Assembly: GCA_015956445.1 (NCBI GenBank)
Contig: WIUZ02000001.1
Span: 3,596,001-3,660,000, forward strand
From: Thelephora terrestris
Taxonomy: Eukaryota; Basidiomycota; Agaricomycetes; Thelephorales; Thelephoraceae
Direction: 5' to 3'
Length of the DNA stretch: 64,000 nucleotides
This document shows positions 45,341 through 57,600 of this stretch, one piece after another. The position numbers and the translations under genes were made by a program. The stretch's first letter is position 1. Every line of letters starts with the position of its first letter. The notes beneath the pieces are model-generated. The model ran no database searches, was not told where the DNA came from, and worked only from the letters and a program-made list of their open reading frames with translations.

Positions 45341-46431
45341 ATGTCAAATAAAGCCGTGGTGAGCTACAATACACACACATGTCACGTAGAGGGCGGTTTG
45401 GTAACGCGAACGTTCTCCTTGAGCCCCTCATATATCGTATCGTCATCGATGATGTCCTCGCTGCCATGAGGCCAGAGTTTCAAGACCATGGTGTCAGCGA
45501 AGAAGTTTTGGCCGATCTCATGGTAGTAAGTCAGGTTCTTGAATCACTTAGCTACGTTTTCCCAGATATCAACGAACTTGCTCGCCACCTAGAAATGGCA
45601 GGATAAGGTCATCGCATCTCATGTCGCAGATTTCGAAACCGCGGGCGTCCCCCAGCCACAGCCTGTCCCACCCCGGAATTATGCTACTCAACAACAGATG
45701 CATCCTCATCACTATCAAGCGTATGCCGCGCTACCGGGACCCGGACAGACAACCATGAAGACTGAACCAATAGAAGGCGGCTACATCTTGAACCCGCCAC
45801 AAGGGATGGCGTATAGCCTTCCATCGTTGCCTGGTCCCCAAATTCCTGGGCGCCCCCCTGCCACACAGCCGCCTGTGTTGACATACCCGCCGCAACCACC
45901 ACCCCAAGTGCGTTAATCAAATTTTCAAAGATGGTGGCGTCGCTGAATGAACTTTGGTTACAGGAGAACAAGGGTAAAATTCCCCAAGTCGATGGCCCTT
46001 CGTCTCCAGGATCGGACTCTCCCTCACCAGGACCCACCTTTGCGCCTCGCTCTCAACACCCCTCCCTTCCACAGCCGCCAAAGCCCAGCTCCGCATCTGC
46101 AGAGAGTGAAGCTATAAACAGCGATTTGGATGATTCGGACTCTGAAGGAGAGGAAGACGCTGAGGAAGATGGCCCAGGTGATGGCAACATCGTGTTCTGC
46201 ACATACGACAAGGTATTTGCAAGTTCCGTCACGCTGTGTTTATATATATACGACGCACGTTTCAGGTCGCTCGCGTGAAGAACAAGTGGAAATGCGTGCT
46301 GAAGGATGGAGTGATCCACATAAACGGGAAGGATTATCTGTTTTCCAAATGCACAGGGTGGGTATCACTTTTTATCTCATGTCGTCAATTGCCTCACATC
46401 ATCCGGTCGAAACAGGGAGTTTGAGTGGTGA
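45341..46431 (+). CDS. TOA1: TFIIA large (alpha/beta) subunit
   Basis: Six exons, 45341-45358, 45424-45522, 45593-45874, 45931-46212, 46266-46357, 46416-46431, giving 262 aa. N-terminal four-helix half: MSNKAVPLIYRIVIDDVLAA, VSEEVLADLMKWQDKVIASH. The middle is long, Pro/Gln-rich and ends acidic (DLDDSDSEGEEDAEED). C-terminal beta-barrel: NIVFCTYDKVARVKNKWKCV, LKDGVIHINGKDYLFSKCTG, ending in the invariant GEFEW. TFIIA binds TBP and stabilises it on promoters. The first exon codes only six residues and the last five. The third intron (45875-45930) is the least certain: donor GTGTTG was picked to keep phase. Confidence 0.93.
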
Positions 46432-48665
46432 AATCTATGTGACAACGGGATTTTTTTCCCGTCTCTCCGTTCTGAATGCTATCCCATCGAACTGCGAAGG
46501 CAGCACCGCCACGGCTTATTCATTTTTCACGTATCATGAACTACGAGCAATCATCATAGATCTATCCTACCCCAGCCCTGTGGGTTGTGCCATCGCGTTT
46601 GACCCTGCGCAAGGAACGACACATACAATCATTGTATAGCGTAACCTCTCGGAGTTTCTTGGGATCTCACCATGCACTGTTTGATAGAAGGTAGTCGGAC
46701 AACACATGCAAATCGTGATGGTGTCAATCTCTGGTTGATTTAGCAAACACACCGTCCGATATCGGTCACTTGGACTCAGATGTCGGGTGATTTATACAGG
46801 TTGAAAGGTTTTCACTGGGCTGGTGTCGTAACCTGTGTCAACGATTAATGCAGTATTCATACGTGAGTGAGTTCTTCGTGCGTTCCGGGGATCTGATATG
46901 GTGAGCGCTTAAAGGGCGTAAATTCGCCCACGCTGTCCGGGGACCGCCGTTTGTTCTCCGTCTGCCCTATCGCCTAGCCCTTATTAAGATACCTGGAACC
47001 CACGAGAATCTACGGGGTACAGATCCCGACGGGTCTCGGCCTGGTCGGGAAGGAGGAACATGTCGAAAAAACACCCGAGGCGGTAGCTTCGCTCCATGGG
47101 AACATTTCTAGCGATATTTGAGCATGTAGAATTTCGTGCCAAAGCGCTGGTCAGTGGTTTGGAATCGGGAACATCCTCGGGTGATAAACGGACCTGATGC
47201 CTCAAGTTTCAATGAGCATTGCAAAGTGGAGCTCCTGACCGGTGGCCGCGAACGACTACACATATTCAGAATACAAACCCTGGGCATGTGGACGTGCGAA
47301 GATAGGGTAAAGGTAATAGGGCAGCGCATCGCTGAGTCAGTTTGGCGCAGCAGACGGGAGATCCACGGAAACGAAACCAATCAAAAACCGTGGACGCAGT
47401 ACCCTTTGATTTAGGGATAGCCGAGCCTACCGGCAATTGCGAGTGGGGCCAGCGAGGAATAAGTGTTCCGTGCTGACACCAGGGCGCCTTCTTGTCGAGG
47501 AGGTTAGCCTACGGCCACGGGTCCCGTGAATAGTAATAAACGATTGAGCGGTGAGAACCATGTTGGGTTCTCCTCGTATTCCAAGTGAAACTGATAACGG
47601 GCGAGCATTCACTCACCCCACATCGCCACAAATCCCTAAGACGAAGAGGCTCGCACATCGCATCAGCCATCATGGCTTAATAGCCCCGATTGACCACGCG
47701 TCTCGGATATTCAGTGCAAAAAAAATTCCAAATGGCGTACTGATTTGGAGGTTGTGTTCCCAGCGCTACTCGAGCGTTAGGCTAGGGTCCAACAAACGGT
47801 ATCGATGGTCGTTCACAGGATACTGAATACCGGAAGGGAGGAACCCTCGAAACAAACCTTGTGGGAGGGAGCCACGGCGTTCCGCCACACATGTGCGCAT
47901 GTAGACGATGGGCGCGACGTACTAAGGGAAGGGTTTCCCTCCCTAATCCGTCGGCGGAGGAGAGACCACACGATAAGGAAAGATCCGCAAGCGGTGCACG
48001 AGAACACGAGATCAAAGGCAAAGAGGAATTTTCAGATTCAGCGAGCGAATACTTTCGTTCCGCGTGGTTCGCCCCCGCGATCCCCCGTAAGCCGGCCGGA
48101 GAGCAAAGCTAAACGTCCGGGATTCATCGCCCTCGCCGTACATTTGCGAGTGTATTGAGATGGGTGGGAAGAGCGGGCTTAGGGGGTGGAGAGGGTACCA
48201 TCCAGGGTCTACGATCAAGCTTCGAGGAAGTGTGGAAAACGGAGTTGAGGGGAAGGTGAATTGACAATGTTCTGGTCGGAAACCTTACCTGTCCCATCGA
48301 GGGAACTTCCCGCGAAGACGCGGTCGCAGCTTACCACGATACATCCAATTGTTTGTTCTGAAGCGCCACCGTTTTTGAACGGCGAGAATCCTCTAGAACG
48401 AGAGATTGGCGCTGCACAGGGTGTCCGCTACAGGGATTGTGTGCTCGGGTTGTGATTATCAAAAATATCCTCTGTTTGATTTTTTATTCGAGCCATTCGA
48501 CACATTGAACGCTTCCAGAATTCGACTCCTGATCGCGACCGGGACTAGTGGGAAACCGAGGGTGGGCGGACAAATGCCGCTTGCCTCTACCTGCACATAT
48601 AAAAGCGCCTCGGGGCCAATCCCCCCCTCCTTCCACACTACCCACTCTCAGAAACAGCGGCGCAT
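46432..48665. other. Gene-poor region upstream of the WOPR gene
   Basis: About 2.2 kb with no supported gene. Long upstream regions are usual for fungal developmental regulators and this one precedes the first Gti1/Pac2 gene. A TATA-like ATATAAAAG at 48597-48605 lies 60 bp before its ATG. No repeat or RNA gene was recognised. Confidence 0.5.
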
Positions 48666-49762
48666 ATGTTACAAAGACCTACCCTGACCAACATATGCGT
48701 TAGGAACACCAGCGACAGCCAGATCATATTCGAGGCTGTCGCTCAGAAGCTCCTGCCTTTGATTACCAAGAGGCTTACGTCCGATGAACGACGGGAGTTA
48801 ATCCGACCCGGCTCTGTATTCGTTTGGGAGGAACGAGGGCCCGATTCGAGGTCTAGCGGGGTAAGTCGAAGGGTCGCCATCGGCTTCCCACGTCCAGCAC
48901 ACTAAAACACTTCTTCTCATCCAGGCTAGGATCGAACGATGGACGGATGGTAAACATTAAATTGCTGCGTGACGGTACTACACACACAGTCTGACGTACA
49001 TCGATCCCAACAGGCAAGGTGTGGGGACCATCTCGAGTCCGAGACGTAAGTTGGTAGTGTCCGTTTATCTAAAATCGCTCACCTGAAGTGCGTTAGGAGT
49101 TTCTCGTATACACCGAACGTGTGCAGGATGGTGACGCGGGGAGGTATGCACCGCATTCCAATCAGAGGCTTTTTCCGCCGGAAGCTGACGCTTAGCAGCC
49201 CACAAGATCAGTTGATCAAACAAACGTACTCGGTGTGGGTACCGGGAGGGCTGACTTCACGGGAAACAAGAAAGTGGCACTTGGGTAAGGATCCCCTCCG
49301 TTGCAAAGAAATTCCAGTTCTGATCGTCGCCTCGTCCCATTCCTAGTGGCGTACTCTACCCCTCGATCCGCTCGATTGCTTGAGACGATCGAGCACAACT
49401 CCGACCTCGCCTGGCTGAGTAAAATGCCCAGGCTTTCGTTCAGGCCGGCGCGGACGACGAGAGGGAGGGTTTGTGACGAGTTCCACCGTATGATCCTCCC
49501 CTCCCGTGCTGATGCAGACTCGTGGTCATCGTCCAGCTCGAGTCCGCCGAGGGACCACCGGCTGCCGAGAATCGCACGTGTGGTCCCGCCAGCACCGTGG
49601 AAGATACCGAAGTCGGACAGGCGGCTTGGAGTCGAGTTTACCGACCGTCGACAGACAGCGAGGGAACTGGCGCCGTTGATCTATCTGCAGAGCATCTCGG
49701 CGCCTCCTCGGCAGGCGGTCGATGATTTCGCTATCCGGGCGTTTGATTCGAATGGGATGTAA
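48666..49762 (+). CDS. Gti1/Pac2 (WOPR-domain) transcription regulator, copy A
   Basis: Six exons, 48666-48860, 48925-48949, 49014-49045, 49097-49143, 49196-49284, 49347-49762, giving 267 aa. WOPR box a: DSQIIFEAVAQKLLPLITKR, GSVFVWEERGPDS, IERWTDGKVWGPSRVRDEFL. Box b: LIKQTYSVWV and RKWHLVAYST. The family (Wor1, Ryp1, Gti1, Pac2) binds DNA through the joined boxes and controls morphology, mating or spore formation. The tail is Ser/Arg/Pro-rich and ends in VDDFAIRAFDSNGM. Box a shows EFLVYTER where relatives have EFLFYYEK, and the linker between boxes is short. A TATA box lies 60 bp upstream. One of three paralogues in 13 kb. Confidence 0.9.
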
Positions 49763-50209
49763 GCTGATGTAAGACGATAAACGCTGGATGTGTATTTGTA
49801 ACTCGATATCCGCTATCTGTATGGGTAAATAGAAAAACACGGTGGTTTTCCTCGAGTCGGGTGAGGTGGACAGGGTTTGATGGTGGATAGAGTTTTGCCT
49901 GTAGGTGATTCCCGAGACCACTTTTAGTTTAATTTTGGCTTGCTGTTAGGGAGCATGTCCACCAGATGTGAGCCGACTTACGTTACAATTGGCCAATAAA
50001 CCAGCCTACTGTACCTCACCAGGGTCGATGGTCACACACCGCCTATATCTTCCGACTCCCCGGGGCCCCAGTGCCCAATAGGTAGGCGGAGTCTAGTAGC
50101 TTTTCTGCGATCATGAGCCTTTAAGTAAACTACCACTTCGGTTATTATTTATCCAACCTTGTTTTTTCCTCTCCCCCCCCCTCCTCCGTCTCCTCGCTCT
50201 TCTCCTCCC
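49763..50209. other. Intergenic between WOPR copies A and B
   Basis: 447 bp; 3' UTR of copy A and promoter of copy B, with an AT-rich TTATTATTTATCC at about 50142-50154 and a C-run close to the start codon. Nothing else seen. Confidence 0.5.
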
Positions 50210-51464
50210 ATGCCTCAATCCCCCACCTGCTCTGGTGTTAAGATCCGTTCCGTCCATGACGCCCAGGTCATTCTTTATGCCTGTCATATCGGCCGTCTCG
50301 AAATGATCAAAACGCGTCTTGATTCCGCAGACCGCCATGCCCTCGCATCCGGTAACGTCTACGCATGGGAGGAGAGGAGCCCACGGGCAGACCCGATGGG
50401 CTCCGGTATAGAAAGGTTCACCGAAGGAAAGCGTTGGACCGCTTCCCGACTCCGAGATGTACGCCACCATTGCCCGCAACCCGGCGAGATCTCATATCGA
50501 CTCCTAATCGTACCCCCCGCCCCCCATCGCAGGACTTTCTCTTCTACTACGAAAAGTATCTCCATCTGAGCGAGCACGACCAGAAGATCGTGTACGTTGT
50601 GCTCTCCGTTTCCGTCGACGCCGCCACCTCCGCTTATATCCGCTTTCCTACAGCAGCCCTCCAAGGGACTGGGATCCTTTCGTCAAACAGACCTACTCCG
50701 CGTGGGTGAACACGGAGAACGGAAACAGGAAATGGCACCTGAGTAGGTGTCTCTCTCCCCTCGCTTTGTCCTTTCCATGCTTACCGTCACAAAGCGGCGT
50801 ACTACACCCAGCGAACGGAAGACCGCCTTGGAACTATTGACGACATCTCGGCGCTCCGTGACATTGTCGTGCCTCCCGGCTATTTTCTGAGCAATGCGGA
50901 TATTAGATCCAACAAACCCGTCGACGTGCCACACACCACTCAAAGGGCATACAACCCCCTGCATCAAACCCCGAGACCCCTTCATAACACACCTTCCCCG
51001 GATTTACCCAACCAACCGTCGCCCCATTCGTCGGCATCTTCGGTCTTGTGAGTATTCGCCAAGGAACTTGCAGGGAAGAAACTGATGGACGTGTTTCCCG
51101 TAGCAGTCACGCCCCAACGTCCCAATACGATCATTTAGGGGATCGTTTTTCCAACCCTCCACGTTACATAGGCACTATCGAAGACATCGGCAGTCATCCA
51201 ATCGGTTATTTACCACGGCTCGCGGACGGTCTGGGTAAATTACCGTCCGTCACCCATAATCCGGGTGCCAGAATTGTCTCCAGGACACGTCCTGCACCCT
51301 ATCACGACCCTCATTCCACCGGACATAGGGCAATCCCAAGGGCAAACGCTAACGAACCACCCCCTTCACTTGTTCCTATGGATAACCTTATTGCTCACCA
51401 CCCTTTCCCTCGGGATTTCCAAGATGAACAAGTTCTTCGAGTTTTCGTGCCCCGACTGGAATGA
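50210..51464 (+). CDS. Gti1/Pac2 (WOPR-domain) transcription regulator, copy B (most diverged)
   Basis: Five exons, 50210-50458, 50533-50591, 50654-50742, 50795-51047, 51104-51464, giving 336 aa. Box a: PTCSGVKIRSVHDAQVILYA, GNVYAWEERSPRA, IERFTEGKRWTASRLRDDFL and FYYEKYLHL. Box b: FVKQTYSAWVNTENGNRKWH then LTAYYTQ. The helix after the first strand reads CHIGRLEMIKTRLDSAD where A and C have xxLLPLITxRL, so this copy is drifting. If exon 4 were not spliced the protein would stop at a TGA at 51048; the 56-nt intron gives a longer Pro/His/Arg-rich tail ending FQDEQVLRVFVPRLE, which resembles the C-termini of A and C and supports the splice. Confidence 0.87.
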
Positions 51465-51971
51465 TGGGTGCTTTCGGATGATGCTAATGGGAACAGGCGG
51501 CATTGCGCTTGCTTCCTTTTTTTTCTTGTACGGGAGGGTCCAACGCCCACCCTTTTTGCTATTCCCTCATCGCTTTTTCATGAAGTATTGTCTTATTTAC
51601 CAGGCAGACATATCGCATTTTCCCTGCATGTTCATTTCTCCCCTCAAATTAGACTAAGACCATCTATTGCGCGTCATCTATAATAATTTGTTTTTGAGTT
51701 TTCCAAGTGATATGCATAACCACCGCACACTACACCCAACTTTCTGTGCGTACGTTGGGGGCTCTGAGCGGGTACACACTACGTCCGGGGCACCCGAGCG
51801 GCAATTCTTCTTGGCTATGAATGAACGTCACAGCCAAGTGCACCACACCTACCCGACCGCCGACCGGCAATCGCAGGTTTGAAACAACGAGGCTGGGCAC
51901 TACAGCCAGCACACCGACCCCCTATAAACAGGACTGACTGCGCAATCGTCTTCACTTTCGTTCGCTGTCCC
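51465..51971. promoter_or_regulatory. Upstream region of the pepsin-fold gene with TATA box
   Basis: About 500 bp, the first 200 probably 3' UTR of WOPR copy B. TATAAA at 51923-51928 lies 44 bp before the ATG at 51972. Confidence 0.5.
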
Positions 51972-54104
51972 ATGTCACCCCCTCTCCAAACGCTCGTCCT
52001 GTCCCTCGTAGCCCTCGCTATCGGTCGAGCTGAGGGCCTCAAGTTCCAAAAGCGTGCCGATGCGATCGATACCAGCAATGTCCAGGGCGCACGGAATGTC
52101 CTCATCACCAATGCCGACCAGAACTTATTTTACGCTCCGATGCAGTTTGGATCTGGAAATGGCGTGGTAGATACTTACGGATTGATCAGCACGACTAGGT
52201 GAGTTGGCCCGCCTGCCCGGGTAATATCCCTGCGCGATCATCTCGCTCACGGTATCAAAATCCCGCGTATAGAGGTGATATCATCCTGCCTGGTGTCTAC
52301 GCCAAAAACGCGAGTGGATTCGTGAGTCAAGGAAAATCGGTGATTGAAGGTGGGCAGTCATCTTGGCCGAAGAGGCTCGTTGTCCTTATCGAACCCAGGT
52401 CCTATCTATGCTGGCCCCGTGTCAGCTGCCGGTTGGACGGTCCCTGACCAAGATATTGGTGGGTGGTAGTGCTGTACTGCACGCGCGTGGAGCTGCAAGA
52501 CCAATCTCAGCCCCTTTACAGTTTACTACCAAAACTCTAGCGTCGTTCTGCCGATACAGGCGGAAGGGGAATTGCCAGTGGCTTACGCTGGATTTGGAAT
52601 TTGGCCAAACACTTCCACGGTGTACCAGGCGTTCAATGACTGGTCAGCTGATAGCTTTATCGCTCGGATCCTCGCTGAGCCACAGAGTGGGCCTTGTTGG
52701 ACTTTGCTCATCGCTACCAACGAGGACGACAGAGGGACCGACGGGGCGCTTGGTGGTCTCTTCAGCATCGGCGAGATCGTGAACGTGACGCAAATCTTCA
52801 ACCTGACTGAGAACGACCTCAAGGAAAGCGACTTCCCTGATCTCGGGCTCGTCACTAAGTATCCAACCTTGAACAACACCGGCTCGTACAACAACGTCAC
52901 GTACTACGCTATCATCGATGCCATCAAATGGGGGAATGTGTCTGCGACCCTCAACTCCACTGTGCCCGGTACTCCGAGCGGCAAGATTTCTGCCTACGTC
53001 GACTCGACCTATTCTTGGATTCAGGTCCCATACACCGTCACCGAGCAGCTGTACAAGAACCTCGAGAATGCGACCTACAAGAATGATACGCGCTTGTGGT
53101 ACTTCAAGTGTACCGAGTTGACCGTCAACATTACGATCGCTGGATACGACTACCCTCTTAGTCCCTTGACCGCTGTCCAACACGTTGACAAGCTTGATTG
53201 CGTCGGTACCGTGAGTCGTACGAGCACACCCAGTTCTCGATGTTGTTGGCTGACGCTCTTCCTGGAAGTTCCAAGCTAAGCCTCAGAATGCCGGAGGCGA
53301 TGTTATTCTTGGCGTTCCATTCCGTGAGACCTCACCGCCTTCGTCATTGATTCCTCTGACTGCTCACAACCGTCGCAGTGAAGAACGTTTATGCTCGTTT
53401 CGCCTACGGGACGAGGAGCAGTGACGCGGTTTCTAACCCATACGTCCAGCTTATGCCTGTCACTAACATCGGAGATGCTCACAACGATTGGGTGACTTCG
53501 TACAACAAGTGGGGAGGAAATTCAACCCAGCCTTCCTCCGTTAGTCTTCCGGTTCAGTCTACACCAAAGCCCTCTTCTCTCTCTACTTCCCCACACCCTT
53601 CCTCCCCTACATTCTCTAGCTCCCCTCTTCGCTCTTCCTCCCCTTCCTCTGTTCTTCCTTCTCCCTCTCCCCTCTCCTCGTCCTCTTCCTCGCTTTCCTC
53701 TTCCTCCTCCTCCGCTTCGAATCCTCTGGCTACAGGAGCAAACAACAAAATTACTGGTGCCGTCGAAAGTGACGATGAAGTCGAAAAATCTGACCCAGTG
53801 CGTCCTTTTCTCTTCCTCCTCCCGAGGTTGCCCCGTCTGACATAGCTATCAGGTCAAACGCTTCTTGCCCGCCATCATCGTTGGGTCAGTCGTTGGCGGC
53901 CTTGCTATCCTCGGCGGTATCATTTTCGCTGTGATGAGGATGCGAAACGGTCGCGATGGCAAGGGTGCTTACCGTGGCCTTGAAAAGACGCGTGATGGGG
54001 CTGGTCCCAAGAAAGTTCCGCTTCATGATGATGCTGAGGGTGCTAGTGGTCTCTACGGTGATGGGGGACAGGGTCGCTATACCGACCCATACGAGGCCCG
54101 TTGA
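51972..54104 (+). CDS. Secreted/membrane pepsin-fold (A1-like) protein, probably not a protease
   Basis: Seven exons, 51972-52198, 52273-52313, 52399-52458, 52522-53210, 53269-53323, 53379-53797, 53853-54104, giving 580 aa. A signal peptide (LQTLVLSLVALAIGRAEG) is followed by a pepsin-like body with several NxS/T sites: AYAGFGIWPNTSTVYQAF, DGALGGLFSIGEIVNV, KISAYVDSTYSWIQVPYTVT, GGDVILGVPFLKNVYARFAY. Then come a Ser/Pro stalk of about 60 residues, a transmembrane helix (FLPAIIVGSVVGGLAILGGI) and a cytosolic tail. No DTG is found in the N-lobe, and the C-lobe motif is VDSTYS rather than DTGT/DSGT, so peptidase activity is doubtful. Basidiomycetes have many such anchored A1-like proteins of unknown role. 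Confidence 0.82.
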
Positions 54105-54650
54105 TTCGCTCGGACATTTCTGTAGAACTGAGTGACTGTCCGTAGGATGTACACAGTGTAAACTCGAATCTAGGTGAATATTTGTGGACTGTTAAGGAAG
54201 GCGAAGGACCCCGATCGCTCTGGAGGGTCAGGAACGCCGCGAAATGCGGGAACTGGCACCCTTCTACAGCGGATATGTATATTTGCTATCTAACCTATTC
54301 CTGCGGACAGTCACTCACTCCTTATCTTTCTGTTTTCATACGCATCAGCACGGCTGTATCATAACAATGGCTGACATCCGGAGCACTAGATGTTATAACA
54401 TACGCCGCAGAAGGGTGCCAGCTGCTGAGTTTATTCGTCTAGATTTGAGTGTACAGTGTGCAAATCCTACGGATAATCATCCAATTGTTTTCCTCCTTGG
54501 ACTTTGTGTGGGGATGTGTTATCATAAGTAATCGGAACTTAGCCGATGGAATCGGTGTGAGCGTTTGCGCGGGACCAGGTCACCACAAGTTCTTGTTGAA
54601 ACATTTTTTGACTCGATCGTGATTTGGAGCGGACGATAAGTATTGGTCAT
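54105..54650. other. Intergenic before CysRS
   Basis: 546 bp between two plus-strand genes. Nothing recognised beyond expected 3' UTR and promoter. Confidence 0.5.
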
Positions 54651-57600
54651 ATGATCTCCATCTTCCCCAGAACGAATCCTGCATTTCGTCTGAGGCGGAT
54701 CGATCTCGTCCCTCGCTGGAGCTCTAACCTTGTCCCTTTGAGACCTGCGTTGTTGTCATCGAGGAACGCATCGCACATGTCTACGCATACTTCGGCACAG
54801 CAGCCCACCTGGTCGCCACCGCGCGCCTCAGCTGATGCACCAACGCTAAAGGTGTACAACTCCTTAACGAGGACAAAGGTAAGCCTGCACGGTGACCGAG
54901 GAGGAACTGATTCTTGTCGTATGGGCGGATGATGACGTGTCAGCGTTTGCGCAGACAGAATTTGTCCCTCGCAACGGGCGGAATGTCAAGTGGTACAATT
55001 GCGGCCCTACTGTATACGACGCATCACACATGGGTCATGCCAGGTGACCCAAACCCCTCCTCCTTGAACACCCCAGAACCATTGACCTAATCGTTACCAG
55101 GAATTATGTTACCCAAGACATCCTTCGACGTATCATGTCTGATTATTTTGGTTACGATGTTCACTTCGTCATGAACATCACGGATATCGATGACAAGGTT
55201 CTGTTGGCTCCCATTCCGTAATTGTGGCAAAGATCCTAAAATTAGGTCACCTCTCGTTCGTTCACTTTTCGCAGATAATCATACGGGCCAGGCAGGGCCA
55301 TCTGGTCCAAGAGTTCCGAGCCAACAACTCGGTACTGACGCCCCGGCTCACGGATGATATTCACTCCGCATGGAAGGATTACATACGATTAGAGGTAAAC
55401 AAGGGTCTTCCGGAAAGCGACAAGATCGTCGAGGGCCAAGAGAAGAGAGCCTGGGAGGTAATATCTAAGAAGGTCCAAGACAGCACATGGAGACAAGAGT
55501 GTCTTAGGCGATACGAAAAGTTTGATATGGCATTCTCGGCAGCGGTACGAGAAAAAAAATTCTCCCCGGTTGATTAACGCAGCGATCCTCTAACTCAAAT
55601 GTCATCATTCAGCGGAAAACTATCACGGCTATCGAGGAGGCTCGTGGGATCCTGGAGTCTGGGGGCCCCACAAGCCCCGACGTGGCGTATCGGCTTATCG
55701 ATGAGTCCGATGGAGTTATTGCAGGATACTTGGACCGACAGGCGAGTGAAGCTGTGTTGATCGGCCACCGTTTTCTCCGAAGACTTACTGTGATGAACTT
55801 TTTTTATATCTTCCTCACCTGATGACCTGCTTCCACCCCCTTAGTATAAAGATAAGGTGACGGATCCGTCGATATCTAAGTCGCTTGCGTCACATTGGGA
55901 GAATGAATTCTTCAAAGATATGAGGAGGCTCAGAGTTCGGGACCCCGATACGATAACTCGGGTTACGGAGTACGTTCCGGAGGTCGTGGCCTTTGTGGAA
56001 CAGGTGATCAAAAATGGATACGCCTACGTCGTCGATGGAAGCGTCTACTTTGACACAAACGCGTTCGATGGCAAGGACGGTCACTTCTATGCCAAATTGG
56101 AACCGTGGAGCAAAGGTAATAAGGAAAAGATGGAGGAAGGTGAAGGTTAGTGTGCAGCCTTTTGCATTAAATTAAAATGGAAGGGCTCGCCTGACAGAAG
56201 AACGCGAACGCCTTTGTTTCCTCCTATGATCTCTGATGCTTTCATCGATTCTCGTGCGTTACCCTCGTGTTTAGGCGCCTTATCGATCGGCTCCGGCCGC
56301 CGTTCTAGCTCGGACTTCGCGCTTTGGAAAGCTTCCAAGTCTGGCGAACCTTCGTGGCCTTCTCCGTGGGGGCTTGGACGACCGGGGTGGCACATCGAGT
56401 GCTCGGTCATGGCGTCGGCGGTATTGGGCGACGGCATGGATATCCATTCGGGTGGCATCGACCTCGCCTTCCCTCACCACGACAATGAGTTAGCTCAATC
56501 AGAGGTGCGTGCAGAGAAACGTCAGCGGGTCCCAGCAGTTCACATGCGACGAACGTTCCCCTTCGTTAGGCGTATCATAACTGCCATTCGTGGGTGAACT
56601 ATTTTCTCCACACGGGTCACCTGCACATCGAAGGTCTGAAGATGAGCAAGTCTCTGAAGAACTTTATCACGATTGACGTAAGGCAGATGCGTTTTTCCCG
56701 CCACGTGGCTGCGAGGTTGACGCCTCTTGCTAGGAAATTCTGGGGAGGTTCACAGCCAGACAATTACGCTTAGCGTTCTTGACGCAGCTGTGGAGCGCTA
56801 AAATCGACTTTTCTGATTCTTTGATGACAGGGGAGGTGAAGAACATCGAAGCGACGCTGAACGTAAGCTTTTTTTTATGTTACTGGCATGGTGGCGACGA
56901 CACGCGGTCGATGGGATCTAACGCCAAGGATAGAATTTCTTCGCTGTCGTTAGAGCCCTCGTCAGCCAGAGGGAGTCTGAAGTAGTTGCCTTCACGGGAA
57001 AGCACGGTTACGATGGACCCGAACAGAAGCTTTCCGACAGGTGAGTGGCAGGGAACGACCCCTTTAGATTGTATGACTGGGAAAGAGGCCCGCTCACGCG
57101 TGCAATACTTAGCCTGGAAAAGGCGCAGGCGGACTTCCGAGCGGCGCTGTGCGATTCATTCAACACTCCTGTTGCTCTAGACGTTCTGCGTGATATCGTT
57201 TCAAAGGCCAACGTGTACATCAACTCTAGCGGGAAGGCTGTGAACTTAGCGGTGGTCACGCGGGTTGCTCGATGGGCAGGCGACATGTTGCGAATGTTTG
57301 GCCTTGGCGAGGGATCTCGGCTGGAGGGAGAGATCGGCTGGGGGCAGGATCGGTCAAACTCATTGGGCAGCGCTGCTGTGAGTCCGAACGATAAATCAAT
57401 CTAACGTTACGTCACCCCTGACTGAGGAACATGTGGACAGGGCGAAGATGTCTTGATCCCTTACCTGCGCGCTTTATCCTCATTCAGAGACGGCGTTCGC
57501 AAGATCGCAATTGCGAAAGGTGAAACGGCCCTGAAGGACATTCTCACGCTCTGTGACAAGCTGAGGGACGAAGATCTCGTACCGCTAGGCGTGGCTCTAG

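Noticed and set aside
45085-45342. Minus-strand ORF of 85 codons beginning MAETSTARPGGVG
   Set aside because: Its start codon overlaps the TOA1 start codon on the other strand and it fills the TOA1 promoter, including the TATA-like box. No family motif.
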